The notes below the pieces were generated by a model that had not been told where the DNA came from, searched no databases, and worked only from the letters and a program-made list of their open reading frames with translations. 42,572 nt of DNA from an uncultured Lachnospiraceae bacterium (GTDB lineage Bacteria > Bacillota > Clostridia > Lachnospirales > Lachnospiraceae), in contig CABSEG010000016.1 in NCBI GenBank assembly GCA_902476645.1, forward strand, positions 1 through 42,572, in the 5' to 3' direction. Of the stretch, positions 23,663-31,761 are shown one piece after another (position 1 is the stretch's first letter; each line of letters starts with the position of its first letter). The position numbers and the translations under genes are program-made.

Positions 23663-23770
23663 TTACACTAAAAACTCCAAAAACATTGGTACCACCATCG
23701 CAATGACAACCAGCAGTACGATAATCGATGCAATGATGCGCTTTGTCTTATTGTCATGAAAGTTTATCAT
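23663..23770 (-). CDS. 35-residue single-span membrane peptide
   Basis: An open frame from ATG (23768-23770) to TAA (23663-23665) encodes 35 residues: a short charged N-terminus (MINFHDNKTKR) followed by one hydrophobic helix (IIASIIVLLVVIAMVVPMFL). An AGAGGTG site lies six bases upstream. Its topology is like the tiny membrane proteins of Firmicutes such as Prli42, but I cannot assign it to a family. It lies between the exonuclease gene and the VanW gene on the same strand, with gaps of 57 and 37 bases, and fits the operon spacing. No alternative gene covers this stretch. Confidence 0.7.
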   Translation of the reverse strand: MINFHDNKTKRIIASIIVLLVVIAMVVPMFLEFLV

Positions 23771-23827
23771 TTTTTCACCTCTTTACTCTTTGCCTTTCGT
23801 GTAATTTCGCCTCCAACGGCACAGGTC

Positions 23828-24547
23828 TCATCTCCGGAAGATTCTTCCATACTGTAAAAGAATCCGGTTGATCATCCGGGAAGCCTGGCTCCTGGTGAGC
23901 TCATCCACAGAAACGTTCAGATCTATTCTATGATATTTTACCAAATCTAGCAAGTAAACTTTTTGTGACTTTGTAATAGGCCCTTCTTTTTTCACATGAT
24001 ATGCCAAAGGGGTTGGGCAAAAATCCTCCGGATACTCCCAGGCAAAGGCTTCTTTCAGCTTTTGATAAAGCCTGGAGGCCGACATGGCATCCTCAAACGC
24101 CCTGTGCTGTTTTTCCTGTGGAATGCCGTAGTACCTGCAAAGTGTCTCCAGGTTTCGGCTGGGAAGAGCCGCCAGATGTTTTCTGGCAATCTTCAGGGTG
24201 TCAATGCCCCTTCTCTCGAAGGGAATCTTAAGGTTCGCCAGATTTTGCTTCAAAAACCCGTAATCAAAGACGATGTTATGCCCCAGAATATCGCAATCTC
24301 CGCAAAAATCCAGAAATTCCTCCAGCGCTTCTCTCAAAGGCTTGCCGGACTCTGCCATCTCCTGGGTAATCCCGGTCAGCTCCGTGATGGAGGGGGGAAC
24401 CTGAATCCCCGTCTGGACAAACGAAGACAAGGTGGCCACTGTTTGTCCTTCCTCTACCAGCACTGCGCCAATCTCCAAAATCTGATCTGATCTGGGATTT
24501 AATCCGGTGGTCTCCAAATCCACTGCCACATACCGTTCTCTTTCCAT
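23828..24547 (-). CDS. DnaQ/PolC-like 3'-5' exonuclease (DEDDh)
   Basis: 239 residues. The exonuclease domain covers about 1-175 with motif I YVAVDLETTG (Asp10, Glu12), motif II LGHNIVFDYGFL and motif III HRAFEDAMSA, so all five DEDDh residues are present. The last 60 residues form a helical tail (LLDLVKYHRIDLNVSVDELT then RSQASRMINRIL) that may bind DNA or a partner. It is related to the epsilon/PolC proofreading nuclease but stands alone. The start at 24547 follows AAAGGAT and lies five bases after the nth stop; the longer frame overlaps nth. Role in repair or RNA trimming is inferred. Confidence 0.87.
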   Translation of the reverse strand: MERERYVAVDLETTGLNPRSDQILEIGAVLVEEGQTVATLSSFVQTGIQVPPSITELTGITQEMAESGKPLREALEEFLDFCGDCDILGHNIVFDYGFLKQNLANLKIPFERRGIDTLKIARKHLAALPSRNLETLCRYYGIPQEKQHRAFEDAMSASRLYQKLKEAFAWEYPEDFCPTPLAYHVKKEGPITKSQKVYLLDLVKYHRIDLNVSVDELTRSQASRMINRILLQYGRIFRR

Positions 24548-24552
24548 ACGCT

Positions 24553-25203
24553 TTATCCTTTTCCCCCCTTCTTTTGTTTCTTCCCATACTCCACGCAGTA
24601 CCCGGTTAGAAAGCACTCTTCACATTTTGGATTTCTGGCAAAACAGATCTGCCTGCCAAAGGTGATAATCTGGATGTTGTAAAGAATCCAGTGGTCCTTT
24701 GGCAATTTTTTCATCAGATCGTACTCGATTTTTTCCGGATCTGTCTCTTTCGTCAGGCCTAATCTCCTGGAAATCCGTTTCACATGGGTATCAACCACCA
24801 CACTGGGCTCATGAAAGATGTTTCCCCGGATCACATTGGCCGTCTTTCTGCCCACCCCGGCCAGGGAGGTCAATTTCTCCAATGAGCCTGGCACCACGCC
24901 GCCAAATTCCTCCACCAGTTTCTTGGCACAGGCAATGATGTTTTTCGCTTTATTCCGGTAAAAACCGGTGGGCTTGATATCCTCCTCCAACTGGTGAAGA
25001 TCTGCATAAGCGAACTTTTCCAGGCTGTCATACTTCTGAAACAAGTCCTTTGTTACCAGGTTCACCCTGGCGTCGGTACACTGAGCGCTTAAGATAGTGG
25101 CAATCAAAAGCTGCCAGGGCGTTTCGTAGTGCAGATAGCATTTATATTCCCTGGTATACGCCTCATCCAGGAGCGCTAAGATTTCTTTTGTCCTCTTGGT
25201 CAT
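24553..25203 (-). CDS. nth: Endonuclease III (Nth)
   Basis: 216 residues. The helix-hairpin-helix LTSLAGVGRKTANVI contains catalytic Lys120, and Asp138 stands in VVVDTHVKR; both numbers equal those of E. coli Nth. The C-terminal cysteines fit C-x6-C-x2-C-x5-C (CFARNPKCEECFLTGYC), the 4Fe-4S cluster. It removes oxidised pyrimidines and nicks the abasic site in base excision repair. It overlaps the radical SAM gene by four bases and precedes the exonuclease gene by five. Confidence 0.95.
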   Translation of the reverse strand: MTKRTKEILALLDEAYTREYKCYLHYETPWQLLIATILSAQCTDARVNLVTKDLFQKYDSLEKFAYADLHQLEEDIKPTGFYRNKAKNIIACAKKLVEEFGGVVPGSLEKLTSLAGVGRKTANVIRGNIFHEPSVVVDTHVKRISRRLGLTKETDPEKIEYDLMKKLPKDHWILYNIQIITFGRQICFARNPKCEECFLTGYCVEYGKKQKKGGKG

Positions 25204-26912
25204 AGTTTCCTCCTATAGGTCCAGGCATTATAAGTGAGCGGGTCTCTGCGCTGATAATCAAACAATACCAATTCCATCCCGTCTTCTGCTTTTTCAAACA
25301 ATTCCAGATGCGTCATGGTTCTTAGCTGCCGGTAGGTACAGTTCTCATAGCCGGGCAGCAGACAGTGGGTACTGGCCTCTTCCTTATAAAAGCGGGCGAT
25401 CTGCTCCTTATAAGGGGATAAATCCGTAGCCCACTCTGGCCTGGTCTTACTGTTTTCCCTTAGGTAGAGATCCATAAGCAGATGCTCCTGATACCACTTT
25501 TGTTTCCCGGGGTCCGTTTCGATAGCAAAATTCCTTAAAATTTCCAGCCTCCCAAGCCTGGAATGGCTGAGTCCTTTAAGTTTATGGTTTTCGTAGTACT
25601 GGTTCAGGGCCAGAAACAAAGCGTAAGGGGAGGAAAAGCAGGATTCCAGGGCCTGTATAGTCCGGGAAAACTGGTGGCTGTTGTAGTAGATCTCCACCAT
25701 CTCTTCTACCCCTTTAAGCTCCAAAAGTTCCCCGTAAGACAGCCATCTGGTGGAGAGCACCTCATAGGGCGGGCGGGGCTGGTATTTTAGTCCGTATTCC
25801 CAAGCTTTCTCCTCCATTGCGGAGCCTTTCAGTACCTTTAAAAATCCCAGCTGAAGCTGATCAGGCTTCATAGCGTAGACCTGATTGAAGGAATGGATAA
25901 AGCTCTCCTTATCCTCATAAGGAAGCCCCGCGATCAGATCCAGGTGCTGATGAATGTTTTTCCCCTCCCGGATACGCTCCACGCATCCGGCCAGCTTGGT
26001 CAGATCCATAGTCCTGTGTATTTCCGCTATGGTGCGAAGGTTTACGGACTGTACGCCGATCTCCAGCTGCACCAGTCCGGGGCGAAGCCGGGAAAGCAGC
26101 TGTATCTCTTCCGGGTAAAACAGATCTGCCCCAATCTCAAAATGGAAATTAGTCACCCCGTTATCATGTTCCTGAATATACTTCCACACCCCCATGGCAT
26201 GTTCGTGGTTGCAATTAAAGGTCCGGTCCACAAATTTTACCTGGGGGACCTTTCGGTCCAAAAAGATCTGAAGCTCCCTGGTTACCAGCGAAAGGCTTCG
26301 AAAACGCACGCTCTTATCAATAGAAGAAAGGCAGTAACTGCAGGAGAAAGGGCATCCTCTGCTGCTTTCATAGTAGACTATTTTATGGGCGGTATCCTGT
26401 TCTTCCTCATAAGCAAAAGGAATCTCATCCATGGGAACCGGCAACTGAGATTCATTGGAGAGGATCTCACCCTGAGGGGTACGAAAAGTAATCCCGCGAA
26501 TTTGCCCTAAGCCTTCCTTCCCCTCCAGATAGTACTCACACAGCTGTAGAAAAGTTTTCTCCCCCTCCCCTCGCATCACTCCCGTCACCTGAGGATATTT
26601 CTCCAAAAAAGTCCGGGCATCATAGGACACCTCCGGGCCTCCCGCCCAGATCACTGTTTCTGGAAGTACTAAGGCCAATTCTTCAACCAATTCCTCTACG
26701 ACCTTTATGTTCCAGATATAACAGGAAAAAGCCACCATCTTCGGCTGCTTCTGATAAATATCCCGCAGGATTTCTTGTGTACTTTGATTAATCGTATATT
26801 CCGCCAGTTCTATATGTTCCGCATACGTTCTTGCATATGCTCTCAGGCTATAAATAGCTGGATTGGTATGAATATATTTTGCGTTGATAGCTGTCAGTAA
26901 CATCTCTTTCAT
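25200..26912 (-). CDS. B12-binding radical SAM protein, DUF4080 family
   Basis: 570 residues. The N-terminal 150 residues are a cobalamin-binding Rossmann-like domain (QPKMVAFSCYIWNIKVVEEL, VIWAGGPEVSYD). The radical SAM core (about 180-400) carries the CxxxCxxC cluster in SSRGCPFSCSYCLSS, and the C-terminal third matches DUF4080 (RWLSYGELLELKGVEEMVEI and LLPGYENCTYRQLR). Family members are annotated as B12-dependent radical SAM enzymes, but the substrate is unknown. It is translationally coupled (ATGA) to an ABC exporter gene upstream and to nth downstream. GAGG-type ribosome site within the exporter gene. Confidence 0.9.
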   Translation of the reverse strand: MKEMLLTAINAKYIHTNPAIYSLRAYARTYAEHIELAEYTINQSTQEILRDIYQKQPKMVAFSCYIWNIKVVEELVEELALVLPETVIWAGGPEVSYDARTFLEKYPQVTGVMRGEGEKTFLQLCEYYLEGKEGLGQIRGITFRTPQGEILSNESQLPVPMDEIPFAYEEEQDTAHKIVYYESSRGCPFSCSYCLSSIDKSVRFRSLSLVTRELQIFLDRKVPQVKFVDRTFNCNHEHAMGVWKYIQEHDNGVTNFHFEIGADLFYPEEIQLLSRLRPGLVQLEIGVQSVNLRTIAEIHRTMDLTKLAGCVERIREGKNIHQHLDLIAGLPYEDKESFIHSFNQVYAMKPDQLQLGFLKVLKGSAMEEKAWEYGLKYQPRPPYEVLSTRWLSYGELLELKGVEEMVEIYYNSHQFSRTIQALESCFSSPYALFLALNQYYENHKLKGLSHSRLGRLEILRNFAIETDPGKQKWYQEHLLMDLYLRENSKTRPEWATDLSPYKEQIARFYKEEASTHCLLPGYENCTYRQLRTMTHLELFEKAEDGMELVLFDYQRRDPLTYNAWTYRRKL

Positions 26913-28678
26913 AAACGTTCCTCAATCTGTGTGGGTGCAAATTGACTGTTGTACAACTGTGCATAAAATCCCCCTTTTTTCAGCAGCGTCTCATGATCTC
27001 CCTGTTCCACAATATGCCCGTCTTTCATGACCAGAATTACGTCCGCCTCCCGAATCGTGGAGAGGCGATGGGCTACAATAAAGCTGGTCCTCCCCTCCAT
27101 CATTTTGACAAAGGCCTTCTGGATCCGAATTTCGGTCATGGTGTCGATGGAAGAAGTGGCTTCATCCAGCATGAGCATGGGGGGAAGACAAAGCATAACC
27201 CGTGCAATGCAAAGCAGCTGCCTTTGTCCCTGAGAGAGGTTGCCTGCAGACTCTCCGATCTGGGTATCATATCCCTGAGGCATCCTGGAAATGAAGCTAT
27301 GAGCGTGGGCGGCCCGGGCGGCCTTCTCAATCTCCTCCCTGGTGGCTTCTGGCCGGCCATAGGCAATATTCTGGGCTATGGTGCCAGATTTTAACCACGT
27401 TTCCTGAAGCACCATGCCAAAATTTTGTCTCAGGCTGTCTCTGGTCAGTTTTTGAACCGGATAGCCGCTGACTCGAATCTGTCCGGAATCCACATCATAA
27501 AACCGCATAAGAAGATTCATTAAAGTGGTTTTTCCGCAGCCTGTGGGACCTACAATGGCAATTCTCTGCCCCGGCTTCACCTTTAAATTCAGATCTGTAA
27601 TCAGGGGAACCTCTTTTGTATAAGAGAAGGAAACATTCTCCAAATCCACCCGACCATCCACTTGATCTGGCTTTAAGCAAACCGCATCCGCAGGGTCCGG
27701 CTCCTGTGGGATCTCATCCATCAGTTCAAAGACTCTTCCCGCGCAAACCACAGCGTTTTGAAACTCTGTAGCCACACCGGAAATCTCATTAAAGGGTTTT
27801 GTGTACTGATTAGCATAGCTTAAAAAACAGGAAATCTGTCCCACAGAAATCAATCCCTGCACCCCTAATACCGCCCCGATGACTGCCACACCTGCATATA
27901 CCAGGTTGTTCACAAATCGGGTACACGGGTTGGTCAGCGAGGAGAAAAAGGTTGCCTTCAGGCCGTGAACACGCAGCCTCTCATTTACCTTTTCAAACCG
28001 ATGAATAGCTTCCTTTTCATAGGAAAAGGCTTTTACGATCTTCTGATTACCCACCAACTCCTCCACCAGCCCGGTAAGATCCGCTCTGGCTTCTGACTGG
28101 GCCTTAAACATTGAAAAGGTCCGTTTGGCAATGAAGCTGGCCACAAACAGGGAAAGGGGCGTCATCACTACTACAAACAGGCTGATTCCTACGTGAATGC
28201 TCAACATAAAGCAAAGCGTGCCAATGATTGTTACAACTCCGGTAAAAAGCTGAGAAAACCCCAAGAGCAGTCCATCTGAAAACTGGTCCGTATCGTTTAT
28301 GATGCGGCTGATAATCTGCCCATAAGGTCTGCCGTCAATATATTTCAGCGGAAGCTCCTCCAGATGATAAAATGCCTTGGTTCTGATATCACGAACCACA
28401 TGGTAGGTAATTCTGTTATTGCAAAGATTCATCATCCACTGAGACAGGGCTGTCAAAGCCACCACCACTGCCAGACGCACTATCAGCAGGGTCAATCCCT
28501 TAAAATCCACAAGTCCTTTCCCCAGGATCAGGTCAATGCCCCGGCCCACCAAAACCGGCGCATACAGAGTCAGTATTACACTGATTACGGCCAGAATCAA
28601 AGAGAGTGCCAATAGCAAACGGTAGGGGCGCAAAAGCTTCCAGATTCTCACATAAATCTCACGATTTTTTCCTTCCAT
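26909..28678 (-). CDS. ABC exporter half, catalytically complete subunit
   Basis: 589 residues. Residues 1-325 form a six-helix type I exporter membrane domain and about 345-580 the nucleotide-binding domain: Walker A IVGPTGCGKTT, signature LSQGQRQLL, Walker B MLMLDEATSSID with the catalytic Glu, and the switch His in IVAHRLSTI. Together with the gene 16 bases upstream it forms a heterodimeric multidrug-type exporter like BmrCD/LmrCD. The partner has Asp in place of the catalytic Glu, so this subunit supplies the competent ATP site. The substrate is unknown; coupling to the radical SAM gene raises the possibility of a modified product. Confidence 0.92.
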   Translation of the reverse strand: MEGKNREIYVRIWKLLRPYRLLLALSLILAVISVILTLYAPVLVGRGIDLILGKGLVDFKGLTLLIVRLAVVVALTALSQWMMNLCNNRITYHVVRDIRTKAFYHLEELPLKYIDGRPYGQIISRIINDTDQFSDGLLLGFSQLFTGVVTIIGTLCFMLSIHVGISLFVVVMTPLSLFVASFIAKRTFSMFKAQSEARADLTGLVEELVGNQKIVKAFSYEKEAIHRFEKVNERLRVHGLKATFFSSLTNPCTRFVNNLVYAGVAVIGAVLGVQGLISVGQISCFLSYANQYTKPFNEISGVATEFQNAVVCAGRVFELMDEIPQEPDPADAVCLKPDQVDGRVDLENVSFSYTKEVPLITDLNLKVKPGQRIAIVGPTGCGKTTLMNLLMRFYDVDSGQIRVSGYPVQKLTRDSLRQNFGMVLQETWLKSGTIAQNIAYGRPEATREEIEKAARAAHAHSFISRMPQGYDTQIGESAGNLSQGQRQLLCIARVMLCLPPMLMLDEATSSIDTMTEIRIQKAFVKMMEGRTSFIVAHRLSTIREADVILVMKDGHIVEQGDHETLLKKGGFYAQLYNSQFAPTQIEERL

Positions 28679-28694
28679 ACTCCTAGGTCTCCTT

Positions 28695-30404
28695 CTAAGA
28701 AAGCTGGGACATACAAATCTCCCGGTATACCCCGCAGTGTTCTTTCAATTCTTCATGGGTGCCAAGTCCAACCTGGCGCCCATCATCCAGCACTAAGATT
28801 TGATCTGCATCCTTGATGGAGATACAGCGCTGGGAAACAAGAATCACGGTGGTACCTCTCAATCCCTCAGAGAGGGCCCGTCTCAGCCTGGCATCGGTGG
28901 CATAGTCCAAAGCCGAGGCGCTGTCATCCAAAATCAGGATTTCCGGTTCTCCCACAAGTGCCCTTGCAATCGTCAATCTCTGTCTCTGCCCTCCGGAAAG
29001 GTTCTTTCCCCCCTGCAGGATAGGCGTATCCAGGCCTTCCGGCCTTGCGTCAATAAAATCCCTGGCCTGGGCCAATTCCAATGCCCGGTAGATCTCCTGA
29101 TCCGTAGCGTCCGCCTTTCCCCAGCGCATGTTATCCCGGACTGTGCCAGAGAAAAGTACAGCATTTTGAGGAACCACCCCTACCTTGTGTCTTAATTGTT
29201 CAAAAGAATACTCCTTTACATTCTTGCCATCCACAAAGACAGTGCCGCCTGTGGCATCATAAAACCTGGGAATCAGGTTGACCACCGTGGATTTTCCGGA
29301 ACCGGTTCCGCCGATGATTCCAAAGGTTTGTCCCCTTTTTATCGTAAAATCAAGATCCGTCAGCGCGTTTTTATTTCCCTTATAGGCAAAATCCACATGG
29401 GAAAAAACCACACCTTCCATCCCCTGGGCGTCTTCTTGTTTCTTTTCGCTCTCCCGCATATCCGGGATGCGGGCAAAAACCTCATGAATACGGGCGGCAG
29501 AAGCAGAGGCCTTGGTAAAGGACACAATCAGATTGGCCAGGGCGATAAGCGCCAATAAAATCTGAGACATATAATTGGTCAGGGCAATCACCTCTCCCTG
29601 GGTGATTTCTCCCTGGTATACCGTCTTTCCACCATACCAGAGCACCAGAAGAACAGCTCCGTTGATAACCACGTAAGTGGCAGGATTTAATAGGGCGGAA
29701 ATCCTTCCCACCAGAAGCTGCTGCCCCATCAACGTCCGGGTCTTGTCGGCAAATTCCCTTTTTTCATCCTCCTGCCTGGAGAATGCCCGCACCACCCTTG
29801 CTCCAGAAAGAGCCTCTCTGGTCAGACGCAATACCAGATCCAGGCTTCCCTGGACCTTTTTATAGAGGGGAATACAGGCCAGCATGATGCTGTAAATCAC
29901 CAAAGACAATACGGGAACCAAAACCACAAAAATCAGAGCCAGTTTCACGTGAATGGTAAAAGCCATGATCACCGCCCCCACCACAATAAAAGGAGAACGA
30001 AGAAACAGACGCAACACCAGATTCACTCCCGCCTGAGCCTGGTTCACATCATTGGTAATCCTGGTGACCAGGGTGGCAGTTCCCGCCTGGTCTAACTGGG
30101 AATAGGACAATCTGTTCACATGAAGGAACAAGTCCCTCCTAAGTTCTGCTCCGAACCCGGCCGCCGCCTTGGCTGCAAAATATTGAGCCGTTAAAGAACA
30201 GGCCAGCCCCAGTATGCCAAAGGTTACCATAATGGCGCACATCTTCATAATATAGGGAACATTTTGATTTTTAATCCCCACGTCCACGATCCTGGATACT
30301 ACCAGGGGGATGCAAAGTTCAAAGCAGGCCTCCAACAGTTTGAACAACGGCCCTATAATACTTTCTTTTTTGTAATGCTTCAGATACTTGATCAGCTTTA
30401 ACAT
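28695..30404 (-). CDS. ABC exporter half with degenerate catalytic Glu
   Basis: 569 residues, also a six-helix membrane domain (about 1-315) fused to a nucleotide-binding domain (about 335-565). Walker A is GGTGSGKST and the signature LSGGQRQR is perfect, but Walker B ends ILILDDSASALD: Asp replaces the catalytic Glu. The switch His is also not typical (LVSQRCISI, Gln for His). This is the pattern of the degenerate partner in asymmetric heterodimeric exporters. It is the first gene of the array, behind a promoter at 30461-30490 and a leader hairpin. Confidence 0.92.
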   Translation of the reverse strand: MLKLIKYLKHYKKESIIGPLFKLLEACFELCIPLVVSRIVDVGIKNQNVPYIMKMCAIMVTFGILGLACSLTAQYFAAKAAAGFGAELRRDLFLHVNRLSYSQLDQAGTATLVTRITNDVNQAQAGVNLVLRLFLRSPFIVVGAVIMAFTIHVKLALIFVVLVPVLSLVIYSIMLACIPLYKKVQGSLDLVLRLTREALSGARVVRAFSRQEDEKREFADKTRTLMGQQLLVGRISALLNPATYVVINGAVLLVLWYGGKTVYQGEITQGEVIALTNYMSQILLALIALANLIVSFTKASASAARIHEVFARIPDMRESEKKQEDAQGMEGVVFSHVDFAYKGNKNALTDLDFTIKRGQTFGIIGGTGSGKSTVVNLIPRFYDATGGTVFVDGKNVKEYSFEQLRHKVGVVPQNAVLFSGTVRDNMRWGKADATDQEIYRALELAQARDFIDARPEGLDTPILQGGKNLSGGQRQRLTIARALVGEPEILILDDSASALDYATDARLRRALSEGLRGTTVILVSQRCISIKDADQILVLDDGRQVGLGTHEELKEHCGVYREICMSQLS

Positions 30405-30429
30405 AGTCTCTGGCTCTCCTTCAGGCTTT

Positions 30430-30449
30430 CAGGCCGCTTTCGCAGCCTG
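30430..30449 (-). promoter_or_regulatory. Leader hairpin with GAAA tetraloop before the ABC exporter
   Basis: In the leftward transcript CAGGCUGC GAAA GCGGCCUG forms eight pairs (one G-U) closed by a GNRA-type tetraloop. It lies between the promoter and the first gene and has no T-run, so it is a leader structure and not a terminator. It could stabilise the 5' end or affect initiation. Confidence 0.5.
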
Positions 30450-30460
30450 CATTGAGTTTT

Positions 30461-30490
30461 ATTATACATCATTCAGGGTAAAAATGTACA
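30461..30490 (-). promoter_or_regulatory. Promoter of the ABC exporter/radical SAM/nth array
   Basis: On the minus strand TGTACA (30485-30490), an 18-base spacer and TATAAT (30461-30466) lie about 57 bases before the first gene. Confidence 0.6.
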
Positions 30491-30612
30491 TACATCTCCC
30501 CTGATTTTTTCTTAGACCCGAGTCGATGGCATATGCACATTGCTCTCCTGTTTTCTGAAAATAGCTTCTGTTTGTTCAATTATTTCGTCTATATTTTTTT
30601 CTGTTTTTTTTG

Positions 30613-30641
30613 TTGACAAAATCCGTGCGATTTGATATGAT
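30613..30641 (+). promoter_or_regulatory. Promoter of the tRNA-Gly gene
   Basis: A perfect TTGACA (30613-30618), 17-base spacer and TATGAT (30636-30641) end 33 bases before the tRNA. Confidence 0.85.
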
Positions 30642-30674
30642 AATGAAGCGTTAAGGAAATGCATTCCAAAACAT

Positions 30675-30747
30675 GCGCGAGTGGCTCAGTTGGTGGAGCG
30701 CGACCTTGCCAAGGTCGAGGCCGCGGGTTCGAGTCCCGTCTCGCGCT
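30675..30747 (+). tRNA. tRNA-Gly (GCC)
   Basis: A 73-base cloverleaf. The acceptor GCGCGAG pairs with CTCGCGC; the D arm contains GGCTCAGTTGGTGG-type bases, the anticodon stem CGACC/GGTCG encloses TTGCCAA with anticodon GCC at 30708-30710, and the T arm reads GCGGGTTCGAGTCCCGT. The discriminator is T and no CCA is encoded in the DNA. It stands alone between its own promoter and terminator. Confidence 0.97.
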
Positions 30748-30760
30748 CTTATTTTTTAGA

Positions 30761-30790
30761 AACGGATTCTTGTAAAAGAATCCGTTTTTT
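30761..30790 (+). terminator. Terminator of the tRNA-Gly transcript
   Basis: AACGGATTCTT (30761-30771) and AAGAATCCGTT (30776-30786) form an 11-bp perfect stem with a GTAA loop, followed by TTTTTT. Confidence 0.93.
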
Positions 30791-30834
30791 CGTTTACTCT
30801 GAAAACATCTTCTCCCTTTCTTGTAACAAGGGAC

Positions 30835-30885
30835 AGGGTATCTGCATAATCATAATAACAAATCTGAAGTTTCATGGGATACCCT
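30835..30885 (+). promoter_or_regulatory. Leader inverted repeat before the ZIP transporter
   Basis: AGGGTATC (30835-30842) and GATACCCT (30878-30885) are exact inverted copies 35 bases apart. The right arm ends eight bases before the ATG, where a ribosome site would be expected. A possible promoter (TTGTAA near 30821, CATAAT near 30845) overlaps the left arm, so the pair could be an operator or an RNA fold that governs initiation. Confidence 0.4.
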
Positions 30886-30892
30886 CTTGTAA

Positions 30893-31699
30893 ATGGCCGC
30901 TCATCCGATTTTCTTTGCCTTTACTCTCACTTTGCTGGCAGGACTCAGCACCGGAATCGGCAGCTGTATCGCCTTCTTAGCCAAACATACCAACAAAAAA
31001 TTCCTATCCGTCAGCCTGGGCTTCTCTGCCGGGGTAATGATTTATGTATCCATGATTGAAATATTCCCCAAGGCGCAAGATTCCCTGATCCTGGGGCTTG
31101 GTCGGATACCGGGAAGCTGGGCCACCGTGGCTGCCATGTTCTCCGGCATGCTTTTTATTGCCCTGATCGATAAATACATTCCCTCTGAGGAAAACCCCCA
31201 CGAGCTAAGATCAATAGAAGAGGAAGGATGCCAGCCCTGTGCGCCTTCTAATCTGATGCGTCTTGGGGTATTCACGGCTCTGGCCATTGCCATTCACAAT
31301 TTTCCGGAGGGCCTGGCCACGTTTGTCTCTGCGCTCCAGGAACCTGGCATCGCCATCCCCATCGTGGTAGCCATTGCCATCCACAACATTCCGGAAGGAA
31401 TCGCTGTCTCCGTGCCCATCTACCAGGCCACCGGTTCCAGAAAAAGAGCCTTCTGGTATTCTTTCCTGTCCGGGCTGGCAGAACCGGTAGGCGCCCTGAT
31501 CGGCTGGCTTTTATTGATGCCGGTCATGAACGACATGGTATATGGAATCATTTTTGCGGCTGTGGCAGGTATTATGATTTTTATTTCCTTTGATGAACTG
31601 CTGCCCGCTGCCCGAGAATACGGAGAACACCATCTTTCCGTCTACGGGTTGATCTCCGGTATGGGGGTGATGGCAGTCAGTCTGCTGTTGTTTTTGTAA
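30893..31699 (+). CDS. zupT: ZIP-family metal transporter, ZupT-like
   Basis: 268 residues with about eight membrane segments and no signal peptide. The metal-binding motifs of helices IV and V are HNFPEGLATF and HNIPEGIAV, and a His/acid-containing loop (YIPSEENPHELRSIEEEGCQ) separates helices III and IV. ZupT imports Zn2+ and, more broadly, Fe2+ and Mn2+. The N-terminus MAAHPIFFAFTLTLLAGLST aligns with the family, and a stop codon lies two codons upstream, so the start is fixed although no Shine-Dalgarno sequence is visible. It stands alone between two terminators. Confidence 0.92.
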   Translation: MAAHPIFFAFTLTLLAGLSTGIGSCIAFLAKHTNKKFLSVSLGFSAGVMIYVSMIEIFPKAQDSLILGLGRIPGSWATVAAMFSGMLFIALIDKYIPSEENPHELRSIEEEGCQPCAPSNLMRLGVFTALAIAIHNFPEGLATFVSALQEPGIAIPIVVAIAIHNIPEGIAVSVPIYQATGSRKRAFWYSFLSGLAEPVGALIGWLLLMPVMNDMVYGIIFAAVAGIMIFISFDELLPAAREYGEHHLSVYGLISGMGVMAVSLLLFL

Positions 31700-31709
31700 A
31701 GATACGCAA

Positions 31710-31744
31710 GGGCAGCCGCACGAATTTGCTTCGTACGGCTGCCC
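31710..31744. terminator. Shared terminator of zupT and the GH127 gene
   Basis: GGGCAGCCG and ACGAA (31710-31724) pair with TTCGT and CGGCTGCCC (31730-31744) with one A/C mismatch. It lies between two convergent genes. The T-run on the plus side is broken (GTTGTTTT). Confidence 0.7.
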
Positions 31745-31761
31745 CGTTGTTTTCTAAAATT

